Assembly: GCA_004555865.1 (NCBI GenBank)
Contig: SFJO01000001.1
Span: 124,001-188,000 of the forward strand
DNA length: 64,000 bases
Direction of reading: 5' to 3'
From: Oscillospiraceae bacterium
GTDB lineage: Bacteria > Bacillota > Clostridia > Oscillospirales > Ruminococcaceae
Both the position numbers and the translations under genes were made by a program. The notes under the pieces were generated by a model. It searched no databases. It had not been told where the DNA came from and saw only the letters and a list, made by a program, of their open reading frames with translations. Positions 50,209 to 58,046 of this stretch are shown here, in pieces. Position 1 is the first letter of the stretch, and the number at the start of each line of letters is the position of its first letter.

Positions 50209-51171
50209 TCAGCTGAAGGTCACCACGTCCTGCACGGGCTTCGTGCCGGGGGCCACCTCCAGAGCGGTCAGCACCGGTCCTTCGCCCCGGAACACCGGGT
50301 GGTACTTCACGCTCACCCGGGCGGTCAAGGTGATCCAGTCCCGCTGCTTCAGCTCCTTCACCTTGTCGTACTTGCAGGGGAAGCCCACAAACTGGATGTC
50401 CTGCACGCAGCAGGTCATGGCGAAGCGGCCGGGAACAAAGGAATCCTTGCCCGCACGGGGGGTCTGGCACACCTGGGCGGTGAACCGGACGATCTTGTTC
50501 TTGTACTTTTCCGGGGTCTCGCTGCAATCCATATACCAGACGCCGAAGTCCTGGTCCGCAATTTCGATCACCGGGGCCTCGATGTCAAAGGGCAGCGGGT
50601 CGGGAATGTCATCGTAGGCCACGCTGCCGTCGGCAAATTCATAGGCGATGTCGCACCGGCGGGAGGCCTGGCGCACCACCTTGTGCACGAACTCGCGGCT
50701 CTCCTCGTCGTTCACGTTCTCGGCCCGGTTCAGCACGATCAGCTCGCTGGCGGCAACCTTATCCAGCAGCAGGCTGCGCATGGCGTTGTCGTTGGCGTAC
50801 AGCTTGAAGGTGCTGCCATCCGCCGTGGCGATGCACTGGTAAATCACCCAGTTGTCCGGCATGGCGGCGGCCAGGTCGTTCAGCATCCACATGCCGTTGT
50901 ACTCCACCACCACGCGTCCGCAGCCGGATTTCTTGGCCAGCATCTCCAGGTTTTCTTTTGTCAGTTCGCTCTTGTCCTCCAGCGTGGCGGGATAAACGCC
51001 GCCAAAGGCGAACTTTTCGGGGTCGTACTCCTCCTCGCCCTCTTCGCAGATGAGCAGCAGGGTCTTGTCGCCGGAGTCAAACTGCGGGTCCTCAAAGGTC
51101 TCCTGGATGAACTTGGTCTTGCCGGACTCCAGGAAACCCACAAACAGATAAACGGGAATTTCTTTGCTCAT
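50209..51171 (-). CDS. CobW-like GTPase fused to a TIGR03943/YcgQ-type C-terminal domain
   Basis: A 320-residue protein. The N-terminal G3E P-loop reads VYLFVGFLESGKTKFIQETF (a variant GFLESGKT at about 11-18), with a possible switch region LICEEGEEEYDPEKF. The guanine motif is degenerate (ELIVLNRAENV for NKxD). Residues about 215-320 (FGVWYMDCSETPEKYKNKIVRFTAQVCQTPRAGKDSFVPGRFAMTCCVQDIQFVGF) match the soluble C-terminal half of YcgQ/TIGR03943 proteins, an OB-like domain that normally sits behind membrane helices. Start ATG with GAGGA upstream. It follows the His-rich GTPase by 18 bases. The role in metal handling is inferred. Confidence 0.82.
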   Translation of the reverse strand: MSKEIPVYLFVGFLESGKTKFIQETFEDPQFDSGDKTLLLICEEGEEEYDPEKFAFGGVYPATLEDKSELTKENLEMLAKKSGCGRVVVEYNGMWMLNDLAAAMPDNWVIYQCIATADGSTFKLYANDNAMRSLLLDKVAASELIVLNRAENVNDEESREFVHKVVRQASRRCDIAYEFADGSVAYDDIPDPLPFDIEAPVIEIADQDFGVWYMDCSETPEKYKNKIVRFTAQVCQTPRAGKDSFVPGRFAMTCCVQDIQFVGFPCKYDKVKELKQRDWITLTARVSVKYHPVFRGEGPVLTALEVAPGTKPVQDVVTFS

Positions 51172-51189
51172 ACGATCCTCCGCAGGGGC

Positions 51190-52353
51190 TTACAGCTTGA
51201 ACAGCTGATCCAGCGCCTTCTCGTCCAGCTTGGAGCCGATGACGCACAGGCGGCCGGTCACATCGGCCGCGCCGGTGCGCACCTGATGCTCGCCGGGCAC
51301 ATAGTCGAAGTGGAACCACTGGCCCTCGGTGCCGGGCACAATGCCCTTGGCGCGCAGAACGGCGCCCAGCTCGCCGGAATCCAGGCTCTCCAGCGCAAAG
51401 TTCAGCTCCGCCTCGGTGTACTTGCGGGCGGTCTCTTTGCCCCAGCTGGTGAACACCTCATCGGCGTGATGGTGGTGATGGTCATGGCCGCAGCCGCAGC
51501 TGCACGCACCGTCGTGGTCGTGATGATGTTCATGCTCATGATCATGGTCACAGCCGCACTCGTCATGGTCGTGATGATGGTGCTCGTGCTCCTCTTCCCC
51601 ATGGTCATGATGATGCTCGTGCTCATGATCGTGCTCGTCCTCATCCTCGTCGTGATGATGGCCGCAGCTGCACACGCCGTTCTCGTCGTAGTGGTGGTGA
51701 TGCTCGTGCTCCTCCACGGTCTGGCGGGCCTGCTCCAGCAGGGCCTGCACAAAGTCGTCCTCACTTTCCATGGCCTTCAGGATCTGTGCGCCGGTCAGCT
51801 GGTTCCAATCGGTGGTCACGATGGTGGCCTTGGGGTTCTTCTCCCGCAGCATGGCCACGGCCTTCTCGATCTTCTCCTCGCTGGCAGCGCCGGTGCGGCT
51901 CAGCAGAATGGTGGAAGCATGGGACACCTGATCGTTGTAGAACTCACCGAAGTTCTTCATATACAGGCGCACCTTGTTCACGTCCGCCACCGTGACAAAG
52001 CTGTTCAGCTTCACGTCCTCTTCGTCGGCGATGGTCTCCACCGCGCGGGTCACGTCGCTCAGCTTGCCCACGCCGGAAGGCTCGATGAGGATGCGGTCGG
52101 GATGGTACTGCTCCACGACCTTCTTCAGGGCGGCGCGGAAGTCGCCCACCAGGCTGCAGCAGATGCAGCCGGAGTTCATCTCGGTGATCTGGATGCCGGC
52201 CTCTTTCAGGAAGCCGCCGTCAATGCCGATTTCGCCGAACTCGTTCTCGATCAGCACGATCTGCTCGCCCTGGAACGCCTCGGCGATCAGCTTTTTGATG
52301 AGCGTGGTCTTGCCTGCGCCCAGGAATCCGGAAAAAATGTCAATTTTCGTCAT
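51190..52353 (-). CDS. CobW/ZNG1-family GTPase with a 34-histidine linker
   Basis: A 387-residue G3E GTPase, likely a metal (zinc) chaperone. Walker A GFLGAGKT lies at 9-16, the metal motif GCICC (C-x-C-C) at 62-66, and the GTPase switch EPSGVGK at 91-97. The C-terminal domain is about 300-387 (WFHFDYVPGEHQV). Residues 216-296 are almost entirely His, Asp and Glu with CSC, CGC and CSCGC clusters: 34 histidines in about 80 residues. The region probably buffers or delivers Zn2+ or another transition metal. Start ATG 52351-52353 with GGAGG upstream. First gene of a two- or three-gene unit. Confidence 0.92.
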   Translation of the reverse strand: MTKIDIFSGFLGAGKTTLIKKLIAEAFQGEQIVLIENEFGEIGIDGGFLKEAGIQITEMNSGCICCSLVGDFRAALKKVVEQYHPDRILIEPSGVGKLSDVTRAVETIADEEDVKLNSFVTVADVNKVRLYMKNFGEFYNDQVSHASTILLSRTGAASEEKIEKAVAMLREKNPKATIVTTDWNQLTGAQILKAMESEDDFVQALLEQARQTVEEHEHHHHYDENGVCSCGHHHDEDEDEHDHEHEHHHDHGEEEHEHHHHDHDECGCDHDHEHEHHHDHDGACSCGCGHDHHHHHADEVFTSWGKETARKYTEAELNFALESLDSGELGAVLRAKGIVPGTEGQWFHFDYVPGEHQVRTGAADVTGRLCVIGSKLDEKALDQLFKL

Positions 52354-52490
52354 GGTTTCAAAACCTCCTGCAGCCAAACGCCCCGATTTTCCGGGCCGCC
52401 GGCCGCTTTTGCAGAATGGATTATGGATTAGAATGGTTGCGGAACAGGCCGCGCAAAGGGCGCATCCCCTGGGGCATGTTCCACCTTATT

Positions 52491-52499
52491 ATTATAGCA
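52491..52499 (-). promoter_or_regulatory. Extended -10 promoter of the CobW operon
   Basis: Minus-strand TGCTATAAT (52491-52499). A TTGACA lies only 7 bases upstream and cannot be its -35. I see no Zur-type box. The rest of the 428-base gap (52354-52782) holds only a weak plus-strand TATAAT (52617-52622) before the amidase gene. Confidence 0.45.
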
Positions 52500-52782
52500 A
52501 GTCTGTCAACGTTCTCCCATTCAGAATTCTTACCAAAGATTCGTGGGTTTTATACCGCTTTTCCGTCAGTTGTGAAAAAGCCTGCCGCTTTTGAAACCGC
52601 CCGGCATTTTTTGTCGTATAATGGAAGAGGTTTTTCAGGCGTCCACGCCCCCATGCCGGGGCTTTGCGGCCGGTTTGATGCCATCCTCTGCCATTAAAAT
52701 TGCGGGCCGCTGCGGGCGGTTCTGCGCCGTTTGGCATACCACTGTCCGCGCCGGTATTTTTGATCATCCGAGGAGTTTTTTC

Positions 52783-53544
52783 ATGAGCCAACACAACACC
52801 GCCCTGCACCGCCGCCCTGTCTGGCAAACGCGCCTGGCCCTCTGCGGCCTGGTGCTGGCCGCCGCCATGGTTCTGGGGGATCTCGCCGGGAATGCCCTGT
52901 TCCGCCGCAGCGGCCCGCCCTGGACCATCGCCGTGGACCCGGGCCACGGCGGCAGCGACCTGGGGGCCGTGGGGCTGGTAAACGAGTGCGATGTGAACCT
53001 GGCCACCGCGCAGGCCCTGTATGACCTGCTGGACGCAGACCCCAACTTCACCCCGCTGCTCACCCACACCGGCGAGGGCGGCACCCCGGCCCAGCGGGCG
53101 GCCGCTGCCAACCGCCATGGGGCCGACCTGCTGTTCTCCATCCACTGCAATTCCGACAGCTCCGGCGACGGCTTCGGCTTTGAATGCTACCCCGAGCTGC
53201 CGGGCCGCACCTACCACCGGGCCAGCCTGAAGCTGGCCAAGCTGGTGTGCAGCGAGATGGAACCCCTCTCCGCCCGGCTGCGGGGTGAAAACGGCATCCG
53301 CTATGCCTATTATGATTCAGACGACCAGAAGCACATTGTGGAGGCCTCGGCGGCCGCCAACATTCAGGAAAACAGCTTCGGCGTTCTGGAAAAGAGCAAG
53401 TGCCCGGCCCTGCTGGTGGAGCAGGCCTTTGTGACCAACGCCGAGGACGTGGCCGCCCTGTGCGAGGGGGACGGCATCCACGCCGCCGCCCGGGCCTATT
53501 ACCGGGCCATCTGCGCCTACTTCGGGGTTTCGGCCGCGGCCTGA
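52783..53544 (+). CDS. N-acetylmuramoyl-L-alanine amidase (Amidase_3 family)
   Basis: Exported or membrane-anchored peptidoglycan amidase of 253 residues. An N-terminal signal anchor lies at about 17-38 (LALCGLVLAAAMVLGDLAG). The zinc amidase domain follows directly: TIAVDPGHGGSDLGAVGLVNECDVNLATAQ (first His and Glu), ADLLFSIHCNSDSSGDGFGFECY (second His), and the catalytic Glu in PALLVEQAFVTNAEDV. Start ATG 52783-52785 with CGAGGAG upstream; a long upstream extension is not needed. Confidence 0.93.
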   Translation: MSQHNTALHRRPVWQTRLALCGLVLAAAMVLGDLAGNALFRRSGPPWTIAVDPGHGGSDLGAVGLVNECDVNLATAQALYDLLDADPNFTPLLTHTGEGGTPAQRAAAANRHGADLLFSIHCNSDSSGDGFGFECYPELPGRTYHRASLKLAKLVCSEMEPLSARLRGENGIRYAYYDSDDQKHIVEASAAANIQENSFGVLEKSKCPALLVEQAFVTNAEDVAALCEGDGIHAAARAYYRAICAYFGVSAAA

Positions 53545-53709
53545 GGACGGCGCGCTTGCCTTTTCCAAGCGCCGGATGCACGCGCATCTGCACCCGGCTT
53601 TCTCTGCGTGTCTGCCGGGCGAACATCTCCCTCTCCGAGGGGGACGTTTTTTCATGGCGCCGCCGGTTCCCACAGTCTTTTTCCTGTAAAGCCCGCAAAA
53701 ATGACCTGC

Positions 53710-53738
53710 TGGACGCAGGCCGCCCGAACTGCTATACT
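53710..53738 (+). promoter_or_regulatory. Promoter of the NhaC-type gene
   Basis: TGGACG (53710-53715), 17 bases, TATACT (53733-53738) with TGC before it, about 75 bases before the gene. Confidence 0.5.
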
Positions 53739-53813
53739 GGGCGTATGGAAGCCCGGGGCCTTACGCCGGGCGGCGGATGCCCATGCCGCAAAAGGAAAAG
53801 GAGCGCATGTTTT

Positions 53814-55127
53814 ATGGACCTGATCGTTTGCATCGTTTTGATGTTTGCGGCCCTGCTGTTCACCGTCTGGTCGGGTGGACAGCTGTTTTTCGCCACCGGC
53901 TTCGGCCTGGCGCTGTTCTGCATTTACGCCCTGCGGCACGGCAACAGCCCCAGACAGCTGGGGGCCATGCTGATGGTGGGGGTAAAAAAGGCGCTGGTGG
54001 TCATTCTGGTGCTGCTGGTCATCGGCATGCTCACCGCCAGCTGGATGCTCTGCGGCACCATTCCCTATCTGGTGTGCCTGGGCATGAAGCTCATTCATCC
54101 CCGGCTGTTCGTTCTGTGCGCCTTTTTGCTGTGTGCGGCCATCAGCTTTCTCATCGGCACGGCCTTCGGCACCGCCAACACCATGGGCGTGGTGCTGATG
54201 ACCATCGCCCGGGGCTGCGGCGTCAGCCCGGCCATCACCGCCGGGGCCATTCTCTGCGGCATTTACGTGGGCGACCGGTGCTCCCCCATGTCCTCCTCGC
54301 TTCTGCTGCTCTCCACCCTGACCGGAACGGACCACTACACCAACAGCCGCCGCACCCTGCGCAGCTGCCTGGCGCCGCTGGCGCTGGCCGGCCTGTGCTA
54401 TCTGCCCTTCTCGCTGGCCAACCCCATGCAGGGCGCGGTTTCGGACACCGCCGCCGCCCTGGGCGAGAGCTTCTGTCTCAGGCCGGTGCTGCTGCTGCCG
54501 GTGGCAGTGATGTTTCTGCTGTGCCTGTGCCGGGTGCCCATGAAAAGGGCCATGCTGGGCAGCATCATCGCCGCCTGCGCGGTGGCGCTGCTGGTGCAGG
54601 GGGCCTCGCCGCTGGATCTGCCCCGGGTGCTTGTGCTGGGCTTCCACCTGCCCGAGGGGACGCTGGCCGCCAGCCTGATCCACGGCGGCGGCATTTCCAG
54701 CATGGCCAGCGGCTGCCTAGTGGTGCTCACCTCCTGCGCGCTGGCCGGCATTCTGGAGGGCACCCACGCCACCGCCCGCTTTGAGAGCACCGGCCGAGAA
54801 GTGGGCCTGGGCCGCTATCTTCGCACCACGGTCACCGGCATTCTCACCGGTGCCATCGGCTGCAACCAGACCATGGCCCTCGTGCTGACCGAGAGCATCC
54901 GCCGCGGCGCTTACCCGGACAAGGACGAATTTTTGCAGGACCTGAGCTTCGGCGGCAGCCTTGGCCCGGTGCTGCTGCCCTGGTGCATTACGGTGTACAT
55001 TCCCATGCAGTCCATCGGCTTTGCCGGGCTTGGGTACTACCCCTATCAGTTCTGGATCTTTTTAATGCTGCTGTGGCGGGCGCTGATCTGGGCCGCACAC
55101 GCACGAAAATCGGCCAAGGCCGCATAA
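53814..55127 (+). CDS. NhaC-family Na+/H+ antiporter
   Basis: Polytopic membrane protein, 437 residues with about 11-12 hydrophobic segments. The core contains SFLIGTAFGTANTMGVVLMTIARG (an NhaC/ion-transporter signature), a conserved-looking ICGIYVGDRCSPMSSSLLLL, and in the second half LIHGGGISSMASG and AIGCNQTMALVLTESI. Family members exchange Na+ or amino-acid/malate pairs for H+; the substrate cannot be told from sequence. Start ATG 53814-53816 with AAGGAG ten bases upstream; an in-frame extension upstream runs into the amidase. Confidence 0.88.
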   Translation: MDLIVCIVLMFAALLFTVWSGGQLFFATGFGLALFCIYALRHGNSPRQLGAMLMVGVKKALVVILVLLVIGMLTASWMLCGTIPYLVCLGMKLIHPRLFVLCAFLLCAAISFLIGTAFGTANTMGVVLMTIARGCGVSPAITAGAILCGIYVGDRCSPMSSSLLLLSTLTGTDHYTNSRRTLRSCLAPLALAGLCYLPFSLANPMQGAVSDTAAALGESFCLRPVLLLPVAVMFLLCLCRVPMKRAMLGSIIAACAVALLVQGASPLDLPRVLVLGFHLPEGTLAASLIHGGGISSMASGCLVVLTSCALAGILEGTHATARFESTGREVGLGRYLRTTVTGILTGAIGCNQTMALVLTESIRRGAYPDKDEFLQDLSFGGSLGPVLLPWCITVYIPMQSIGFAGLGYYPYQFWIFLMLLWRALIWAAHARKSAKAA

Positions 55128-55145
55128 ATCTCCGTCTCAGATAAA

Positions 55146-55185
55146 CGAACGATCCCGGGCCTTCCATCCGGGATCGTTTGTTTGT
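55146..55185 (+). terminator. Terminator after the NhaC-type gene
   Basis: AACGATCCCGG/CCGGGATCGTT with a nine-base loop, followed by TGTTTGTG. Confidence 0.75.
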
Positions 55186-55220
55186 GTAAGGCGAGGCAGG
55201 ACAGCGCCCGCCGGGAGATT

Positions 55221-56192
55221 TTATACGGCCCCGTTCACCACATTGACCGGTCTGCCCGCCAAAAAGGCCCGCAGGTTTTCCACCGCAATGTCCATCAGCC
55301 GCTGGCGGCTTTCGCGAGCGGCCCAGCTGATGTGCGGCGTGATGATGCAGTTTTTCGCCGTGAGCAGCGGATTGTCCGGCCGGATCGGCTCCACCGAAAC
55401 CACATCCAGCCCGGCGGCGTACACCCGCCCGCGGTTCAGCGCGTCGGCCAAGTCCTGCTCCATCACCAGCGGCCCGCGCCCGTTGTTGATGAGAATGACC
55501 CCCCGCTTCATCCGTTCAATGCTCTGCCGGTTGATGAGGCCCTCGGTCTGCGGGGTCAGCGGGCAGTTCAGGCTGATCACGTCCGCCTTTGCCAGCAGCT
55601 CCTCCAGCGGCACATAGTCGGCAATGGCCTCGCCCTCCGGGCAGGGGCGGCTGCCGCTGGCCAGTACCTTCATGCCCATGGCCGCCGCCATGCGGCCCAG
55701 CGCCCGGCCAATGCGGCCGAACCCTATAATGCCCATGGTTTTGCCCGCCAGCCCGAGGATGGGCGTTTCCCAGAAGCAGAAATCCGGGCAAGCGGCCCAT
55801 TTTCCCTCATGCACCAGCCGGTCGTGCAGGCCCACGCTGCCGCAGATCTCCAGCAGCAGCGCCATGGCGTACTGGGCCACCTCCTGGGTGCCGTAGGCGG
55901 GCACGTTGCACACCGGAATGCCCCGCTGCCGGGCCGCTTCCAGATCCACCACGTTGTAGCCGGTGGCCAGCACCCCGATAAACTGCAGGTTCGGGGCCGC
56001 GGCGATGGTCGCCCCCGTCAGGGGCGTTTTGTTGGTGTACACCGCTTCGGCATCCCCAATGCGGGCGCGTATGAGCGCCTCATCGTGCACGTCGGTGCGG
56101 TCGTACACCGTCACATCCCCCAGCGCTTCCAGGCCCTGCCAGCTCAGGTCACCCGGGTTTTCCGCATGGCCGTCCAATACCACGATTTTCAT
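55221..56192 (-). CDS. D-2-hydroxyacid dehydrogenase (glycerate dehydrogenase-like)
   Basis: NAD(P)H-dependent cytoplasmic reductase, 323 residues. The Rossmann motif is TMGIIGFGRIGRALGRMAAAMG (about 147-168). The catalytic triad is Arg in INNGRGPLVME, Glu in DVVSVEPIR, and His in IITPHISWAARESRQRL. The N-terminal substrate domain includes NLQFIGVLATGYNVVDLEAAR. Glycerate/hydroxypyruvate reductase is the closest style; the true substrate is uncertain. Start ATG 56190-56192 with GGAGC-type site; the extension to 56363 overlaps the promoter region of the next operon. Divergent from the oadB-like operon. Confidence 0.92.
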   Translation of the reverse strand: MKIVVLDGHAENPGDLSWQGLEALGDVTVYDRTDVHDEALIRARIGDAEAVYTNKTPLTGATIAAAPNLQFIGVLATGYNVVDLEAARQRGIPVCNVPAYGTQEVAQYAMALLLEICGSVGLHDRLVHEGKWAACPDFCFWETPILGLAGKTMGIIGFGRIGRALGRMAAAMGMKVLASGSRPCPEGEAIADYVPLEELLAKADVISLNCPLTPQTEGLINRQSIERMKRGVILINNGRGPLVMEQDLADALNRGRVYAAGLDVVSVEPIRPDNPLLTAKNCIITPHISWAARESRQRLMDIAVENLRAFLAGRPVNVVNGAV

Positions 56193-56327
56193 GTTGCTCC
56201 TCTTTTCTGCGGCTGCTTTTTTGTACTTCAGAAGTATCCTACCATTCCTCCCCCGCCGCGCCAACCATTTTTTGCAAAATCCGGGGGTTCCGCAAGAAAC
56301 GAAACCCAACCTGGCAAGATAAAACCC

Positions 56328-56357
56328 TTGACACACCAAGTTTTTCTGTGGTACAAT
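56328..56357 (+). promoter_or_regulatory. Promoter of the riboswitch-oadB-oadG transcript
   Basis: TTGACA (56328-56333), 18 bases, TACAAT (56352-56357), immediately before the structured leader. Confidence 0.8.
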
Positions 56358-56363
56358 GCGCAC

Positions 56364-56517
56364 AGGTCAAGAGGGAGTAGCCAGCGGCCGTCTTGGTGCG
56401 CCGCAGCAGCCTGCGTCAATCCCGGGTCGCATTGTTTCGGCGGCCCCGCTACTGTTTGAAATGGCAAGACTTTTACCGTGATTTGCACAGTTGCAGAACA
56501 CGGTGGAAGTCTTTTTT
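56364..56517 (+). ncRNA. yybP-ykoY (Mn2+)-type riboswitch with intrinsic terminator
   Basis: The conserved 5' loop GGGAGTAGC (56373-56381; family consensus GGGGAGUAGC) is closed by GCTAC (56448-56452). The 3' consensus GGCAAGACTTTTACC (56463-56477; family GCAAGACCUUU) follows. P1 pairs AGGTC (56364-56368) with GACTT (56468-56472). A terminator then pairs AAGACTTTTACCGTG (56466-56480) with CACGGTGGAAGTCTT (56499-56513), ending in six T. The P1 3' strand is shared with the terminator, so ligand-stabilised P1 should block termination: an ON switch. Class assignment is by recalled consensus. Confidence 0.75.
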
Positions 56518-56598
56518 CTTTGCCGCGCGCCCAGCGGCCGAGAGAAAAGGCTTCGGCCTGCCCGCCGTTCGACCGTTCAATCAAAGGAGTGTTCAACC

Positions 56599-57711
56599 GT
56601 GGAATTCTTATACGGGAATCTATTGCAATTGGATGTGCGCATGATCATCATGTGGGCCATAGGCGGCCTGCTGATCTACCTTGCCATTAAAAAAGACATG
56701 GAGCCCAGCCTGCTGCTGCCCATGGGCTTCGGCGCCATTCTGGTCAACCTGCCCAACTCGGGTGCTGTCACCCAAGGGGCCGAGGAAGGCGTGCTGAATG
56801 TGCTGTACAACGCCGGCATCGCCAACGAGCTGTTCCCCCTGCTGCTGTTTGTGGGCATCGGCGCCATGATCGACTTTGGCCCCCTGCTGGAAAACCCGAA
56901 GCTGCTCATTTTCGGCGCGGCCTCGCAGTTCGGCATCTTCTTCACCCTGAGCCTGGCCTCCCTGTGCGGCTTCAGCCTGCACGACGCGGCCTCCATCGCC
57001 GTCATCGGCGCGGCGGACGGCCCCACCGCCATCTTCGTCTCCCAGTGGTACGCCAGCCAGTATATGGGTGCCATTATGGTGGCCGCCTACAGCTATATGG
57101 CGCTGGTGCCCATCATTCAGCCGCCGGTCATCAAGCTGCTCACCACCAAAAAGGAGCGCACCATTCATATGTCCTACACCCAGGGCCAGGTGAGCAAGAC
57201 CACCCGCATCCTCTTCCCCATCGTGGTGACGGTTCTGGCCGGGCTGGTGGCCCCCCGCAGCGTGGCGCTGGTGGGCTTTCTGATGTTCGGCAACCTGCTT
57301 CGGGAGTGCGGTGTGCTGAACTCCCTCTCGGATACGGCCCAGAACGTGCTGGCCAACCTCATCACCATCTTCTTGGGCATCACCATTGCCAGCCAGATGC
57401 AGGCCGACAAGTTTCTGGCTCCCCAGACCCTGATGATTCTGGGGCTGGGCCTGGTAGCCTTCATCTTTGACACGGCGGGCGGCGTGTTGTTCGCCAAGTT
57501 CATGAACCTGTTCCTGAAAAAAAAGGTCAATCCCATGATCGGTGCCTGCGGCATTTCGGCCTTCCCCATGTCCAGCCGTGTGGTGGCCAAAATGGCCCTG
57601 GCCGAGGATAAGGGCAACTTCCTGCTGATGCAGGCGGCCGGTGTGAACGTGGGCGGCCAGGTGGCCAGCGTCATTGCCGGCGGCCTGATCCTGAATCTCA
57701 TCGCCCGCTAA
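56599..57711 (+). CDS. oadB: Sodium ion-translocating decarboxylase beta subunit (OadB-type), orphan
   Basis: A 370-residue inner-membrane protein with about 10-11 hydrophobic segments. Known OadB functional residues are conserved: Asp140 in VIGAADGPTAIFVS, Tyr164 in AAYSYMALVPIIQPP, and Asn311, Gly315, Ser320 and Arg327 in NPMIGACGISAFPMSSRV. In classical pumps the beta subunit decarboxylates carboxybiotin and moves Na+ outward. No carboxyltransferase alpha or biotin carrier gene is nearby. The start is GTG 56599-56601, set by AAAGGAG nine bases upstream. The Mn2+-type riboswitch leader suggests a role in metal homeostasis or a metal-dependent decarboxylase encoded elsewhere. Confidence 0.93.
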   Translation: MEFLYGNLLQLDVRMIIMWAIGGLLIYLAIKKDMEPSLLLPMGFGAILVNLPNSGAVTQGAEEGVLNVLYNAGIANELFPLLLFVGIGAMIDFGPLLENPKLLIFGAASQFGIFFTLSLASLCGFSLHDAASIAVIGAADGPTAIFVSQWYASQYMGAIMVAAYSYMALVPIIQPPVIKLLTTKKERTIHMSYTQGQVSKTTRILFPIVVTVLAGLVAPRSVALVGFLMFGNLLRECGVLNSLSDTAQNVLANLITIFLGITIASQMQADKFLAPQTLMILGLGLVAFIFDTAGGVLFAKFMNLFLKKKVNPMIGACGISAFPMSSRVVAKMALAEDKGNFLLMQAAGVNVGGQVASVIAGGLILNLIAR

Positions 57712-57731
57712 CGGCCAAAGGAGGAACAACC

Positions 57732-57851
57732 ATGAATCTGCAAGCGTTTTATGCCACCCTGCCCGTGATGGGGCTGGGGATGCTGGGCATCTTCATCGTG
57801 ATGGCGGTCATCGCCCTGGGCATTACCGTGCTGAACAAACTGTTCAAGTAA
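57732..57851 (+). CDS. OadG-related small membrane subunit
   Basis: A 39-residue protein, MNLQAFYATLP...VLNKLFK, with one hydrophobic helix (residues about 12-34; GLGMLGIFIVMAVIALGITVLN). ATG 57732-57734 follows AAAGGAGGAACAACC, a strong site, 20 bases after the oadB stop, and codon use matches its neighbours. Size, position and single helix fit the OadG-like subunit that helps assemble Na+ pump decarboxylases, reduced to the bare helix without the usual zinc-binding tail. Confidence 0.8.
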   Translation: MNLQAFYATLPVMGLGMLGIFIVMAVIALGITVLNKLFK

Positions 57852-57892
57852 ACCGCTGCGCACATTTCCATTGCGCTGCGCCGCAAAACAGC

Positions 57893-57934
57893 AAAACCAC
57901 CGGTCGGAATGCATTCCGACCGGTGGTTTTTTGT
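57893..57934. terminator. Terminator of the oadB-oadG operon
   Basis: Near-perfect palindrome AAAACCACCGGTCGGAAT-GC-ATTCCGACCGGTGGTTTT followed by TTG and then TTTTTTC; usable on both strands. Confidence 0.92.
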
Positions 57935-58046
57935 TTTTTCGGTGTTCTGCGAAGCTGCTTTCCCGCAGGGCAGAAAACACTGCGCCCCGCTTATTTTCCG
58001 GGCGTTTCAGGCAGCCGAGCAGCCGAAACCGCGTTTGGGCAGTTTC

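Noticed and set aside
51470..51720. Apparent tandem DNA repeat, possible CRISPR or VNTR
   Set aside because: The repetitive CAT/CAC-rich DNA encodes the His-rich linker; unit lengths vary and there are no spacers.
49996..52431. 811-codon plus-strand frame opposite the CobW genes
   Set aside because: Antisense of the two GTPase genes; its Met/Val repeats are the reverse of the His-rich linker.
52491..52515. TTGACA plus TATAAT on the minus strand as one promoter
   Set aside because: The spacing is only 7 bases, so they cannot form one sigma-A promoter; only the extended -10 is kept.
52591..52622. TTGAAA/TATAAT before the amidase gene
   Set aside because: A 20-base spacer is too long for a confident call.
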